Shown: one piece after another, positions 6,540 to 14,605 of the stretch
How positions within the stretch are numbered: the first letter of the stretch is position 1
Layout of the letters: every line of letters starts with the position of its first letter
Source: Deltaproteobacteria bacterium
GTDB taxonomy: Bacteria; Myxococcota_A; Polyangia; JACPQR01
Length of the DNA stretch: 34,343 nucleotides
Assembly (NCBI GenBank): GCA_016190375.1
Contig: JACPQR010000203.1
Coordinates: 1 to 34,343 of the forward strand
Direction: 5' to 3'
Notes under the pieces: model-generated
Seen by the model: the letters and a program-made list of their open reading frames with translations, nothing else
Told to the model about the DNA's origin: nothing
Database searches by the model: none
Made by a program: the position numbers and the translations under genes

Positions 6540-8764
6540 TAGAACAAGCCGAGCAGGGTGTCGACGATCTCCTTCGGGATGATGAACGTCGCGTCGACGT
6601 CAGCGCGGCGCGCGTAGTAGCCCGCGTCGGCGCCGGCACCCGAGGTCGCGCCGATCGCGATCGTGACGTCGTCGGGCTCGCCTTCCTCGTGCTCGGCTCG
6701 GTGGATCGAGACGCGTATCGCCGGCGAGCCGAGGGCGGCGTTCGCGGGCGCGGCACCGAACCCCACTGCCTTCATCGCCCTCACCGAGGCGAGCTTGTCG
6801 AGCAGCGGCGTGATCTCGTCCCTGGGCATCTCGGCCGATCCCTTCTTCCACCCCTCGCCCGAGCGCGTCAGCTCCACCCGACCCGCGACCCGCTCGACGG
6901 TCATCCTGGCTATGTCAGTCTCGTCGATCTGGAACAGGTTCCTGTCCGCGAGGGGCCGCTCGGCGTCCTCGACCACCGAGGCCGCCACGACGAAGACGGC
7001 GTCGCCGCCGCCTGGGCCCTCGAGCCGCGCGAAGTAGCCTCCATCGGTCGCGGACCCGACGACGAGCGTGTACTCGCGCAGACGCGCCGTCGGACGCGCC
7101 GGGAGCTCGCCCCCGTCCGCCTCGTCCTCCTCCGGCTCCTCCTCGTCGCCCTGCCCCTCGAACTTGACCCACAGCCTGAGCCGCGGCGTGGACAGCCCGT
7201 GCGATCCGTCGTCCCGGTCGGCCACCCAGCGCTCCGCCGTGAGCTCGGCGACTCTCCGCGCCACGTCCCTCGTCGTGAGCGAGTCCGCGCGCAACGCGAT
7301 GGGACGCTCGAGGCGCCAGACGCCCTCGGTCTTCTTCAGCTCCTGGCGGACGCCCCCCGCTTCCGCTCGCATCGCGACGGCGTCGAGGACGTCGTCGTTG
7401 ACGATGCGCCGGGGACGGAACCGCAGCGCGTCGACCGCGGCCAGCTCGAGGGCGCGCGCGGGTATCCTCAACACCTGCTCTTCGTCGCCGCGCCGCGCGA
7501 ACGCGGTCTCGCCGTCGCGCGAGCCCAGGCGAACCACCTCCTTGCCGCCCCCGTCGTCACGCTCGACCGTGACCGTGATGCCCGCGGGGTCGAGACCCCG
7601 CGCGCCGAGGTCTCCGGCCGGCAGGAACTCGGTGGCCTCGAGGCTGCGAAGCTCGGACAGGAGCCTCTTGACGGCGTCGGTGTCGGCCGGCGCCTCCTGG
7701 GGCTCGACCAGCCGGAAGCCTCCCTCGTGTCTCTTGATGCGGACCTTGCTGCCGCGGCCCTCGAGGACGACCGCTGCGACGTCCTCGTCGCGGGTCGAGA
7801 CGAGCCGCTTGTCGCGCAGCTCCGCGGGGTCGCGCGAGATCGAGGCGTAGAGCCCACTCGCGGCGCAGACGACCGACCTCGAGCCCTCGAGGGTGACGTG
7901 GCGCTTGCCCGAGTCCGAGCTCTCCTGAGCCCCCTCGTCGCCGCAGGGAGCGCCGATCCCGAGGGTCACAGGCGAGCCGCCTTCGATCTCCAGGCGCAGG
8001 GTGCGCCAGGCCGGATCGAGCCCGTAGGACCCCAGGTCGCGCGCGCCGTCCGCGACGAAGCGCTCCGCCCGCAGGTTCTCGACGGCGCGCAGGACGTCCT
8101 CCACCTTCGAACGGCTCGCGCGTCCGGTGAAAGGCGCCTCGAGGTTCCAACCTCCCGACGACTTCCGGAGCCGCACGTCGCGTTCGCCTCCCCGAATCGC
8201 GAGCGACTTGACCTTCGACAGCCGCACCTCCGCGACGCGCTTGTCCCGCAGATCCGACAGCTCCTTGGCGACGCTGTCGTAGAAGTCCTTGCCGACGACA
8301 TACACCGCTGGCTCGTCGTCGACCGCGAGGTAGATCCCCTCACCCGTCGAGTCCTCGGCGCCCACCTGGAACCGGTGGACCGTGCCCCGAGAACGGAAGC
8401 TCCCCCGCACCCGCGGGGCCTTCAGGCCGAACTCCGACCTCTTGCGCGCGCCCTTCGCGTTGATCGTGCGGTCGCGGCTCGAGAACTCGATCGCGGAGAG
8501 CAGGCCGTCGACCGCGCCGTCGTCCGCCCGCGCCCGGACGGGCCGGACGACCCTCCACTTGCCGTCCTTCTTCTCGAGGTCGACGGTCTTGCCCTCGCGG
8601 GTGAGCGAGATCCGATCGACCGAGTCCCGGTCGAACCGGGCGAAGACGTTTTCCTTGCGCTCGCTCAGCTCCGAGGTCGTCGGCCCCTCGCTCTCGACGA
8701 AGTAAATGTAGGCCCCTAGCGCGGCTACCGCGGCGAGCAGTATCAGCGTCCAACGCGTGCGCAT
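6539..8764 (-). CDS. DUF4340 domain-containing membrane-anchored protein
   Basis: A protein of 741 residues with one N-terminal membrane anchor (about residues 6-24, WTLILLAAVAALGAYIYFVE) and a large extracytoplasmic part. The sequence shows several repeats of the DUF4340 pattern: a 'VDRISLTREGKTVDLEKKDGKW' type strand pair followed by 'VDGLLSAIEFSSRDRTI' type helices. Similar strings recur near residues 170-215, 310-360, 420-510 and 600-660. DUF4340 proteins are habitually encoded after GldA/GldF/GldG-like ABC genes, as here. ATG at 8764 lies 10 bases after the GldG-like stop and follows a GAGGG sequence. The molecular function is not known. The context suggests it is an outer component of the ABC system. 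Confidence 0.88.
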   Translation of the reverse strand: MRTRWTLILLAAVAALGAYIYFVESEGPTTSELSERKENVFARFDRDSVDRISLTREGKTVDLEKKDGKWRVVRPVRARADDGAVDGLLSAIEFSSRDRTINAKGARKRSEFGLKAPRVRGSFRSRGTVHRFQVGAEDSTGEGIYLAVDDEPAVYVVGKDFYDSVAKELSDLRDKRVAEVRLSKVKSLAIRGGERDVRLRKSSGGWNLEAPFTGRASRSKVEDVLRAVENLRAERFVADGARDLGSYGLDPAWRTLRLEIEGGSPVTLGIGAPCGDEGAQESSDSGKRHVTLEGSRSVVCAASGLYASISRDPAELRDKRLVSTRDEDVAAVVLEGRGSKVRIKRHEGGFRLVEPQEAPADTDAVKRLLSELRSLEATEFLPAGDLGARGLDPAGITVTVERDDGGGKEVVRLGSRDGETAFARRGDEEQVLRIPARALELAAVDALRFRPRRIVNDDVLDAVAMRAEAGGVRQELKKTEGVWRLERPIALRADSLTTRDVARRVAELTAERWVADRDDGSHGLSTPRLRLWVKFEGQGDEEEPEEDEADGGELPARPTARLREYTLVVGSATDGGYFARLEGPGGGDAVFVVAASVVEDAERPLADRNLFQIDETDIARMTVERVAGRVELTRSGEGWKKGSAEMPRDEITPLLDKLASVRAMKAVGFGAAPANAALGSPAIRVSIHRAEHEEGEPDDVTIAIGATSGAGADAGYYARRADVDATFIIPKEIVDTLLGLF

Positions 8765-8774
8765 GACGGGTCCC

Positions 8775-10295
8775 TCACTGACGACGTCGCAGCCACACGA
8801 CCACTCCGACGAAGAGGGCCGCGAGAGGCATGCAGTACACGGAGTACGTGCGGATCCAGAAGAGCTGGTCCTCGGAGAGGTTCATGTGGACGTTCTCGAC
8901 GTCCTTGGGCGCGATCGAGATGAGGTTCTCGCGCTGCGACAGCCAGGAGACGATCCCGAGGCCGAAGTCCTGGTTGACCAGCGTCGGGTTCTCGAAGAGC
9001 GCCCGGGCGAGGAAGTCCGCGTCACCCACGACGACGAGGCGGCCCTTGCGCTCGGACTCGCCGACCTCGACGGCCGCCGCGAGGCTCGCGGGCGGCTCGA
9101 CGTCGTCCGCGCCCTTCGCGGGCTCGTCGCCGGCCTGCATCCGGGCCAGATCCGTCTCTCCCCAGCTCGAGTCGCTCGTCTTGACGATCTCGGTCACCAG
9201 CGCCGTGCCTCCTTCGGCCTTGCGGACGGAGCGCGCGATGGAGACGAGGAGCGGCGCCTCCCTGAACGGCTCGGCCAGGGCGTGGCCGGTCGCCCAGTCC
9301 ATCGCGGCGAACGTCTCGAGGCCCCCGACCGTCGTGAGGCGCTTCGCGTCCGTCTCGACCACGATGTCCTGGTCGATCTTCACCCCGAAATGCTCGGCGA
9401 TGCCTTCGAGGCCCGTGGGCACGAAGCGGCTGCCGTCGATGATCGGATCGAGGAGGAGCGCGAGCTTGCCGCCGCCCTCGACGAAGGAGCGCAGGGACGC
9501 GGCCTCCTCCTCCGCGAAGGGACGCGTCGGACCCGCGACGATGACGGCGCTGCACCCGGAAGGCACGCTCGGGCGGCCGTATGTCTCGATCGCCTGCGTC
9601 TCGTAGTTGTCTCGCTTGAGCGCCTCGGCCAGGTGCGACAGGCCTCGCTCGCCGAAGTCGTCGATCGAGAGCTCCCCGTGACCCTTGGTGAAGCAGATCT
9701 TCGGCTTGTCCGCCGTGGTCACGTTGACGATCGCGCTCGTGAGGGCGCCCTCGGCCTTGAAGCCCTTGAGCTCTGGACCGCCGCCCATCTCGGCGCCGGA
9801 GAAGTCCACCTCGACCATGTCGTCCTGAGTCACGAACCAGTGCCGCTCGCCGCTCGAGACGACGATCGCCGTGTCGGTGATCGTGCGCCCGTCGGGCAGG
9901 CGGCCTTCGCGGATGCCGTAGCGCGACTTCATGAGCTCGAACCGCGCGCGGTCGAGGTCGGGGTCGATGAAGCGGACCTTGATCCTCGGGGACTGGGCGC
10001 GGTAGCGCGAGAAGAGCTCCTTGACGTCGCCGTAGATCGAGTCGCCCTGCGAGAGAAAGACGTCGACCTGGACGTCGGAGTGAAGTCCCCCCAGGACCCG
10101 CTTCGTCTTCGCGCTGAGCGAGTACAGGCTCTTGCGCGTCATGTCCGCGCGCACGTAGTGCCGTGCGGACAGGTAGTTCACCATCACGAACAGGCCCAGG
10201 ACGAGGAGCACGCGGGCGAGCGAGTTCAGGCCGATCGAGGCGCGCTCGCGCGAGGGATCGCGGGGCCGCGGGGTCGGGACGTCGGCGGGGCTCAT
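8775..10295 (-). CDS. GldG-like ABC-type auxiliary protein
   Basis: A 506-residue protein of the GldG / ABC_transp_aux family. It has an N-terminal membrane helix (about residues 25-46, ARVLLVLGLFVMVNYLS), an extracytoplasmic region beginning RADMTRKSLYSLSAKTKRVL with VQVDVFLS and VRFIDPD, typical of the family, and a C-terminal helix (about residues 480-502) ending in WLRRRQ. The central part includes a GHGE loop and a VIVAGPTRPFAEEEAASLRSFVEGGGKLALLLDP segment with the ThuA/GATase-like fold seen in this family. The ATG at 10295 overlaps the permease stop as ATGA. The open frame extends to 10967, but upstream residues are a shadow of the permease gene. It likely acts with the neighbouring ATPase and permease; the substrate is unknown. 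In Bacteroidota, GldAFG is linked to gliding. Confidence 0.9.
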   Translation of the reverse strand: MSPADVPTPRPRDPSRERASIGLNSLARVLLVLGLFVMVNYLSARHYVRADMTRKSLYSLSAKTKRVLGGLHSDVQVDVFLSQGDSIYGDVKELFSRYRAQSPRIKVRFIDPDLDRARFELMKSRYGIREGRLPDGRTITDTAIVVSSGERHWFVTQDDMVEVDFSGAEMGGGPELKGFKAEGALTSAIVNVTTADKPKICFTKGHGELSIDDFGERGLSHLAEALKRDNYETQAIETYGRPSVPSGCSAVIVAGPTRPFAEEEAASLRSFVEGGGKLALLLDPIIDGSRFVPTGLEGIAEHFGVKIDQDIVVETDAKRLTTVGGLETFAAMDWATGHALAEPFREAPLLVSIARSVRKAEGGTALVTEIVKTSDSSWGETDLARMQAGDEPAKGADDVEPPASLAAAVEVGESERKGRLVVVGDADFLARALFENPTLVNQDFGLGIVSWLSQRENLISIAPKDVENVHMNLSEDQLFWIRTYSVYCMPLAALFVGVVVWLRRRQ

Positions 10296-11044
10296 GCGCG
10301 CCACCTCCTCGCCTCGACGACCCTCGTCGCCGTGTACAGGGCCGCCACCGCGCCGGACAGGTAGTAGACGACCCGCCGGGTGTCGACGATGCCCTTCGAG
10401 AGCTCCTCCATGTGGCTCCACAGGTTCACGTGCGACCAGACGTTCTTCCACCACTCGTCGCTCAGCACGTACTCGCCGAGGCCGAGGAAGAACAGCCCGC
10501 CCAGCACCACGTAGGTGAGGATGCAGGCGATGATCTGGTTCTTGGACATCGCGGACATCAGGATCCCGATCGAGACGTACAGGACGCCTATGAGGAGCGT
10601 GCCGAGATACGCGCTCGCCACGGGGCCCCAGTCCAGCGAGGTGGCGTTGCGCGCCACGAGGACCACGTACAGGAGCGTCGGGAGCCAGAGGAAGATGTAG
10701 AAGATGAGCGCCGCGGCGTACTTCCCCAGCACGACCTCGAAGTCGCGCACCGGCGCCGTCATCAAGGTCTCGATGGTCCCCGAGCGATGCTCCTCCGCGA
10801 GCGTGCGCATCGTGATCAGCGGGCAGACCGCCAGGATTGGCAGGTAGTACAGGAGCGTCCCTCCGAAGAACGCCTGAAGCGGGCTCGACTGCATCTGCAT
10901 CGCGGGCTCGTTGGTCACGAACGTGACGATGAGCCAGAAGGAGATGCCGTTGAGCAGCAGGAAGCACACCAGGACCACGTACGCGATCGGCGACAGGAAG
11001 ATGGACGCGAGCTCGCGTCGAGCGATGACCGCGATCTGCCTCAC
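10292..11044 (-). CDS. ABC-2 type permease (GldF-like)
   Basis: An inner-membrane permease of 250 residues with six hydrophobic segments, starting near residues 20-42, 60-80, 108-132, 142-165 and 172-195, with a final one near 225-243. ELASIFLSPIAYVVLVCFLLLNG and TMRTLAEEHRSGTIETLMTAPV are the marks of ABC-2/GldF permeases. The latter is the cytoplasmic helix that meets the ATPase. GTG at 11044 overlaps the ATPase TGA as GTGA, and its own stop overlaps the GldG-like start as ATGA. Such transporters usually export or act mechanically rather than import. Assignment to the family is firm; the role is not. Confidence 0.92.
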   Translation of the reverse strand: MRQIAVIARRELASIFLSPIAYVVLVCFLLLNGISFWLIVTFVTNEPAMQMQSSPLQAFFGGTLLYYLPILAVCPLITMRTLAEEHRSGTIETLMTAPVRDFEVVLGKYAAALIFYIFLWLPTLLYVVLVARNATSLDWGPVASAYLGTLLIGVLYVSIGILMSAMSKNQIIACILTYVVLGGLFFLGLGEYVLSDEWWKNVWSHVNLWSHMEELSKGIVDTRRVVYYLSGAVAALYTATRVVEARRWRA

Positions 11045-12198
11045 TTGCCTTCCTCCTTGGACGCGGGTGGTGCTTCGCCCCCCCCGCGGGCCCCCCCCTC
11101 GTCAGCGCTCGGTTCGCTCGTTCGCTGCGGCGAAGTAGATTCGCCTCCGCTCACTGCCGTGGAGCGCGGGGCGGTCGGGTTCGCTTCCTCGCCGCTCGGC
11201 GCGGCCTTTCGCCCGGGCGGGGCGGTCGGGGGCGCTTCCTCGCCGGTAGGCGCTTCCTTCTCCTCCGTGGTCAGGTCGGCGAAGACGTCCTCGAGCGAGA
11301 CCGTCTTTGCCTCGAGACCCCGCAGCACCCAGCCATCCTTGACCGCGGCGGCGAACACGCCCTCGCGCGCGACGCCGGATTCGATGCCCTCGAACGTGAC
11401 GGCGAGGCCCAGGACGTCGGCGGCGGGCTCGGAGGTGACCTTGGTGGACGAGAACCCCGGCAGGCCGCCGAGCGACCTGTCCACGAGCTCCCGGCTCCCG
11501 CGCGCCTCGACGTTCAGGAGGAGCGACGAGCGGGCTCCCGCCTTGAGCTCGTCTGGCCGGCCCTCGCCGACGAGCCGTCCGTGGTGCACGATGACGACGC
11601 GGGTCGCGACCGCCTCGACCTCCGGGAGGATGTGCGTGGACAGGAGGATCGTGTGGTCCTTCCCGAGGTCCCTGATGAGCTGTCTCGTCTGTCGGATCTG
11701 GTTCGGGTCGAGGCCCACCGTCGGCTCGTCGAGGATCAGGATCTGAGGCTTGCCGAGGAGGGCGTCCGCCAGGCCGACTCGCTGCCGGTAGCCCTTGGAG
11801 AGCTGGCCGATGATCCGCGTCCGGACGTCGCCGATCTGGACCTGCTCCATCGCCCGGTCGATGCCCTTGGCCCGTTCCGACTTCGGGACACCTTTGAGGT
11901 TCGAGCGGAACCGCAGGAACTCGTTGACCCGCATCTCCGGGTACATGGGGACGTTTTCGGGCAGGTACCCTATCGACCGGCGCACGGCGAGCGAGTCCTC
12001 GAACACGTCGTGCCCGGCGACCGTCGCCCTGCCGCTCGTGGCGGGCAGGTAGCCGGTCAGGATGCGGAGGGTCGTCGTCTTGCCGGCCCCGTTCGGGCCC
12101 AAAAAGCCCACGATCTCGCCGCGGTCCACGCGGAAGGTGATGTCCTTCAGGACCTCCCGGTCCAGGAAACGCTTCGTGATATGGGTGACCTCGATCAA
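11041..12198 (-). CDS. ABC transporter ATP-binding protein (GldA-like) with low-complexity tail
   Basis: An ATPase of 385 residues driving the GldF/GldG-like complex. Walker A is GPNGAGKTT, followed by the Q-loop region YLPENVPMYPEMRVNEFL, a signature-like LSKGYRQRVGLADALLG, Walker B ILILDEPTVGLDP and the switch His in LSTHIL. TTG at 12198 is chosen because GGAG (12208-12205) stands 6 bases ahead and the family start (LIEVTHITKRF) follows. The frame continues upstream to 13167 only as antisense to the sigma factor. After about residue 310 the protein has a Glu/Pro/Ala/Ser tail not found in ordinary GldA. It is built from a 17-residue tandem repeat and from a copy of a dispersed DNA repeat (see separate entries), so it is probably a recent addition with no catalytic role. 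Confidence 0.93.
   Translation of the reverse strand: MIEVTHITKRFLDREVLKDITFRVDRGEIVGFLGPNGAGKTTTLRILTGYLPATSGRATVAGHDVFEDSLAVRRSIGYLPENVPMYPEMRVNEFLRFRSNLKGVPKSERAKGIDRAMEQVQIGDVRTRIIGQLSKGYRQRVGLADALLGKPQILILDEPTVGLDPNQIRQTRQLIRDLGKDHTILLSTHILPEVEAVATRVVIVHHGRLVGEGRPDELKAGARSSLLLNVEARGSRELVDRSLGGLPGFSSTKVTSEPAADVLGLAVTFEGIESGVAREGVFAAAVKDGWVLRGLEAKTVSLEDVFADLTTEEKEAPTGEEAPPTAPPGRKAAPSGEEANPTAPRSTAVSGGESTSPQRTSEPSADEGGARGGGEAPPASKEEGK
11061..11156. repeat. Dispersed repeat, copy A (inside the GldA-like tail)
   Basis: About the first 32 bases differ at one position from 19625-19656. A 17-base identical block around 11114-11130 recurs at 19680-19696, and the last 18 or so bases match the end of copy B closely. 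Copy A lacks about 20 bases present in copy B. This copy lies in the last coding segment of the ATPase gene and encodes its low-complexity C-terminus. Confidence 0.7.
11166..11253. repeat. 51-base tandem repeat encoding a 17-residue unit
   Basis: Two copies (11166-11202 and 11217-11253 are the best matching parts) are spaced exactly 51 bases apart. On the minus strand they encode two PT/SGEEA-x-PTAP units in the tail of the GldA-like ATPase. The repeat length is a multiple of three, so copy number could change without breaking the frame. Confidence 0.7.
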
Positions 12199-12236
12199 GG
12201 TTGGCTCCGATGGGTGCTGCGGGTCAGGCGCGAGCG

Positions 12237-12266
12237 TGTATAGTCGATGGTCCGGGAGGCTGGCAA
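12237..12266 (-). promoter_or_regulatory. Sigma-70-like promoter of the Gld-like operon
   Basis: On the minus strand, TTGCCA (12266-12261) and TATACA (12242-12237) are separated by 18 bases. The expected start near 12230 gives a leader of about 30 bases with GGAG before the TTG at 12198. This is the only good -35/-10 pair seen upstream of the row of minus-strand genes. Confidence 0.5.
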
Positions 12267-12423
12267 GCCGCGGCCAACCTGCCGCTGGACACAGGGGAGG
12301 ATCCTTTCCGCCGCGATGAAACCTCCGGAACCGGGCTCGTATTCCGCAGCGATTCAGGCCGCTGAACGGCCGGAGGACGGGCTGCAACACACCAGTTCGA
12401 ACGGCGATGACGAGGCGAGCACG

Positions 12424-13107
12424 ATGATGGCGCAGGCCGCCACCTTCCCCGCCGTGGCCCCGGCCCTGCCGGCGCTGACACCCGAGTCGGACCGCCCTGC
12501 CGCGCGAGTCCGTGGCGAAGAGCTCTGGGCCGGCCCGATCGACCCCTTGATTCTCCGCTGCCAGCGCGGCGACCGGATGGCGTTCAGGGAGCTGTTCCGC
12601 CAGCACCGGTCCGAGGTCGCCCGCGTCGTCTTCCGGGTCGTCGGCCCGTCGAGCGAGATCGACGACGTGGTGCAGGAGGTTTTCTTCCAGGTCCACCGGT
12701 CGATCCAGGCCTTCAGAGGTCAGAGCAAGTTCTCGACGTGGCTCCACCGCGTTGGGGTGAACGTCGCGCTCCAGTTCCTCAGGAAGAAGCGCGCCAGCCT
12801 GCCGGCCGCCACGACGGCGGACCTCCCCGAGGCCGCCGAGCCCGAGGGCCGCTCCGATCCGCTGCATAGGACGCTGTCCGGCGAGCGGCTCGCCGCCGTC
12901 TATCGCGTGCTCGCCACTCTGTCCGAGAAGAAGCGCGTCGTCTTCGTCCTCCATGACCTGGAGGGCGTCGCGGCGGGCGACATCGGCAAGATGCTCGGGA
13001 TTCCCGTCCTGACGGTACGGACGAGGCTCTTCTACGCGCGCAAGGAGTTCTTCGCCCGCATCTCGTCGGAGCCCGCCTTCGAAGAGAAAGAGGGGACGGA
13101 GCCATGA
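12424..13107 (+). CDS. RNA polymerase sigma factor, sigma-70/ECF family
   Basis: A sigma factor of 227 residues. Region 2 runs from PLILRCQRGDRMAFRELFRQH through DDVVQEVFFQVHRSIQAFRGQSKFSTWLHRVGVN, the ECF-type core- and -10-binding segment. Region 4 is VLATLSEKKRVVFVLHDLEGVAAGDIGKMLGIPVLTVRTRLFYARKEFF, a helix-turn-helix. No region 3 lies between them, which fits the ECF class. The frame opens at 12247 and an ATG stands at 12316. ATG 12424 is preferred because GAGG lies 8 bases ahead and because codons before it often end in A or T, while those after it end almost only in G or C. ATG at 12427 is also possible. Its stop overlaps the start of the zinc-finger/FecR gene (ATGA), the usual sigma/anti-sigma arrangement. 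Confidence 0.9.
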   Translation: MMAQAATFPAVAPALPALTPESDRPAARVRGEELWAGPIDPLILRCQRGDRMAFRELFRQHRSEVARVVFRVVGPSSEIDDVVQEVFFQVHRSIQAFRGQSKFSTWLHRVGVNVALQFLRKKRASLPAATTADLPEAAEPEGRSDPLHRTLSGERLAAVYRVLATLSEKKRVVFVLHDLEGVAAGDIGKMLGIPVLTVRTRLFYARKEFFARISSEPAFEEKEGTEP

Positions 13108-14594
13108 GCCACCCCGACTTGCGGAAGATCTTCGCGCTCCTGGACGGGCGGCTCGAGGGCGACGCACGCCGGGAGCTCGAGCGGCACCTCGATGGCTGCG
13201 CCGACTGCGCCGCCTACCGGGCCCGTGTCGATCGAGTCGGCAAGCTGGCGCGCCAGGCCGTCCAGGCCGCCCCCATTCCCGAGATCGACTTCGACCGGAT
13301 GGAGTCGAGGCTGATGGCGCGCATCGCGGCGCCCGATGCCACGCCTCATCCGTTCGCGTGGCTCCGCCTCCTCGCTCCCGCCGCCATCGCCGCGGCGCTG
13401 GTCCTGGCGATCGGCCTGCAAACGAGGTCGAGCCAGCCGCGCCCCCACGACCGGACGATCGCCCTTGGGCCCGTCGCGGCGGCGAGCCCCCTGTCCCTGG
13501 AGGGACCTGCGGCTCGCGGGACCGTGACGCTCCTGTCGGGCAAGGCCAAGCTGGCGGCCCATCGCGGCGAGCCGAAGCGCTCGGTGACGCTCGGCTCGAC
13601 GGTCGTCGAGGGCTCGCTGATCGAGACCGCCGACTCCGCCAGGGTCGTCGTCCAGACGGCGCTCGGAACGGGCTTTCAGGTGAAGGGCGGATCGTTCGTG
13701 GAAGTCTCGGCCCTTCGCAGGGGAGGTTCGGTCCTGGTCCTCGAGTCGGGACGCGTGGAGAGCCGAGTCGCGAAGCTCGCTCCGGGAGGCGCCTACCGCG
13801 TCGTGGCCGGCGACTTCCTCGTCGAGGTCCGGGGGACGCGCTTCGCGGTCGAGCGCCGGCAGGAGCAGACGCGCGTCGAGGTCAGCGAGGGCGTGGTGAG
13901 CGTGCGCCGCCGCGAAGGCCGGTCGCCCGTGGCCCAGCTCGTCGCGCCGGCCCAGGCGACGTTCCACGACGGCGAGCCACCGGACCGCGCCACGATCGCC
14001 CATGGGCCCGCCGACCCCGCAGCGCTGGCCCTCTACGTGCTCCCGAGCTGGGGTGGAACGAGCGTCCTGCGCATCCCGCCGCTCGAGTCGGTCCGCAGGG
14101 TCGAGGTGGACGGGATGGACGTCGGCAGCGGCGATGCGCTCCTGCGCCACGCGCGAGGCGACGCCGAGGTCGTCGTCTACCCCTTGGAGGGCGATCCGAT
14201 CCGCATGACCGTGCCCGTCGATCGCACGAGCGTGACCTTCAAGATGCCCGAGGCCGCGCCCGCCGCCCCGCCGACCCGGCCGTCGGGGAGGATCGATCGT
14301 GCGGCGATCTCCGCAGCGATGGCGGGCTACCGGCAGCAGGTCCAGCGCTGCTACGATCGGCGCCTCAAGCGCGTGCCGACGCTACGCGATCGGATCGAGC
14401 TGAGCATCACGATCGGCTCGGACGGCGCGGTGACGAACGCGCAGCTCCGCGGCAGCGGCCACGACGCCGAGGTCGCGGAGTGCATCCTTCGCGTCGCGAA
14501 CCGCTGGACGTTCCAGGCCCCGCAGGGCGGCGCGGTCACGGTCAACGTCCCCTTCTCGTTCGCACCTCGCGGCCACGAAGCCCAAGGCGACTGA
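13104..14594 (+). CDS. Membrane anti-sigma factor / FecR / AgmX-PglI C-terminal fusion protein
   Basis: A protein of 496 residues combining three parts. Residues about 1-45 form a putative zinc-finger anti-sigma domain with His28, Cys32 and Cys35 in HLDGCADC. A single membrane helix follows (about 85-105). Residues about 140-275 read as a FecR domain: SGKAKLAAHRG, VVEGSLIETADSARVVVQTALG, FLVEVRGTRFAVERRQEQTRVEVSEGVVSV. The last 100 residues (CYDRRLKRVPTLRDRIELSITIGSDGAV to WTFQAPQGGAVTVNVPFSF) match the TonB-like C-terminal domain of AgmX/PglI-type myxobacterial proteins. Topology places FecR and the C-terminal domain in the periplasm. It overlaps the sigma gene by 4 bases (ATGA), so it probably holds and releases that sigma factor in response to an envelope signal. 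The signal is unknown. Confidence 0.88.
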   Translation: MSHPDLRKIFALLDGRLEGDARRELERHLDGCADCAAYRARVDRVGKLARQAVQAAPIPEIDFDRMESRLMARIAAPDATPHPFAWLRLLAPAAIAAALVLAIGLQTRSSQPRPHDRTIALGPVAAASPLSLEGPAARGTVTLLSGKAKLAAHRGEPKRSVTLGSTVVEGSLIETADSARVVVQTALGTGFQVKGGSFVEVSALRRGGSVLVLESGRVESRVAKLAPGGAYRVVAGDFLVEVRGTRFAVERRQEQTRVEVSEGVVSVRRREGRSPVAQLVAPAQATFHDGEPPDRATIAHGPADPAALALYVLPSWGGTSVLRIPPLESVRRVEVDGMDVGSGDALLRHARGDAEVVVYPLEGDPIRMTVPVDRTSVTFKMPEAAPAAPPTRPSGRIDRAAISAAMAGYRQQVQRCYDRRLKRVPTLRDRIELSITIGSDGAVTNAQLRGSGHDAEVAECILRVANRWTFQAPQGGAVTVNVPFSFAPRGHEAQGD

Positions 14595-14605
14595 GCGCAG
14601 AGCCC

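Noticed and set aside
12199..13167. Upstream extension of the GldA-like frame
   Set aside because: It is antisense to the sigma factor gene, and the ATPase family begins right after the TTG with its GGAG site.
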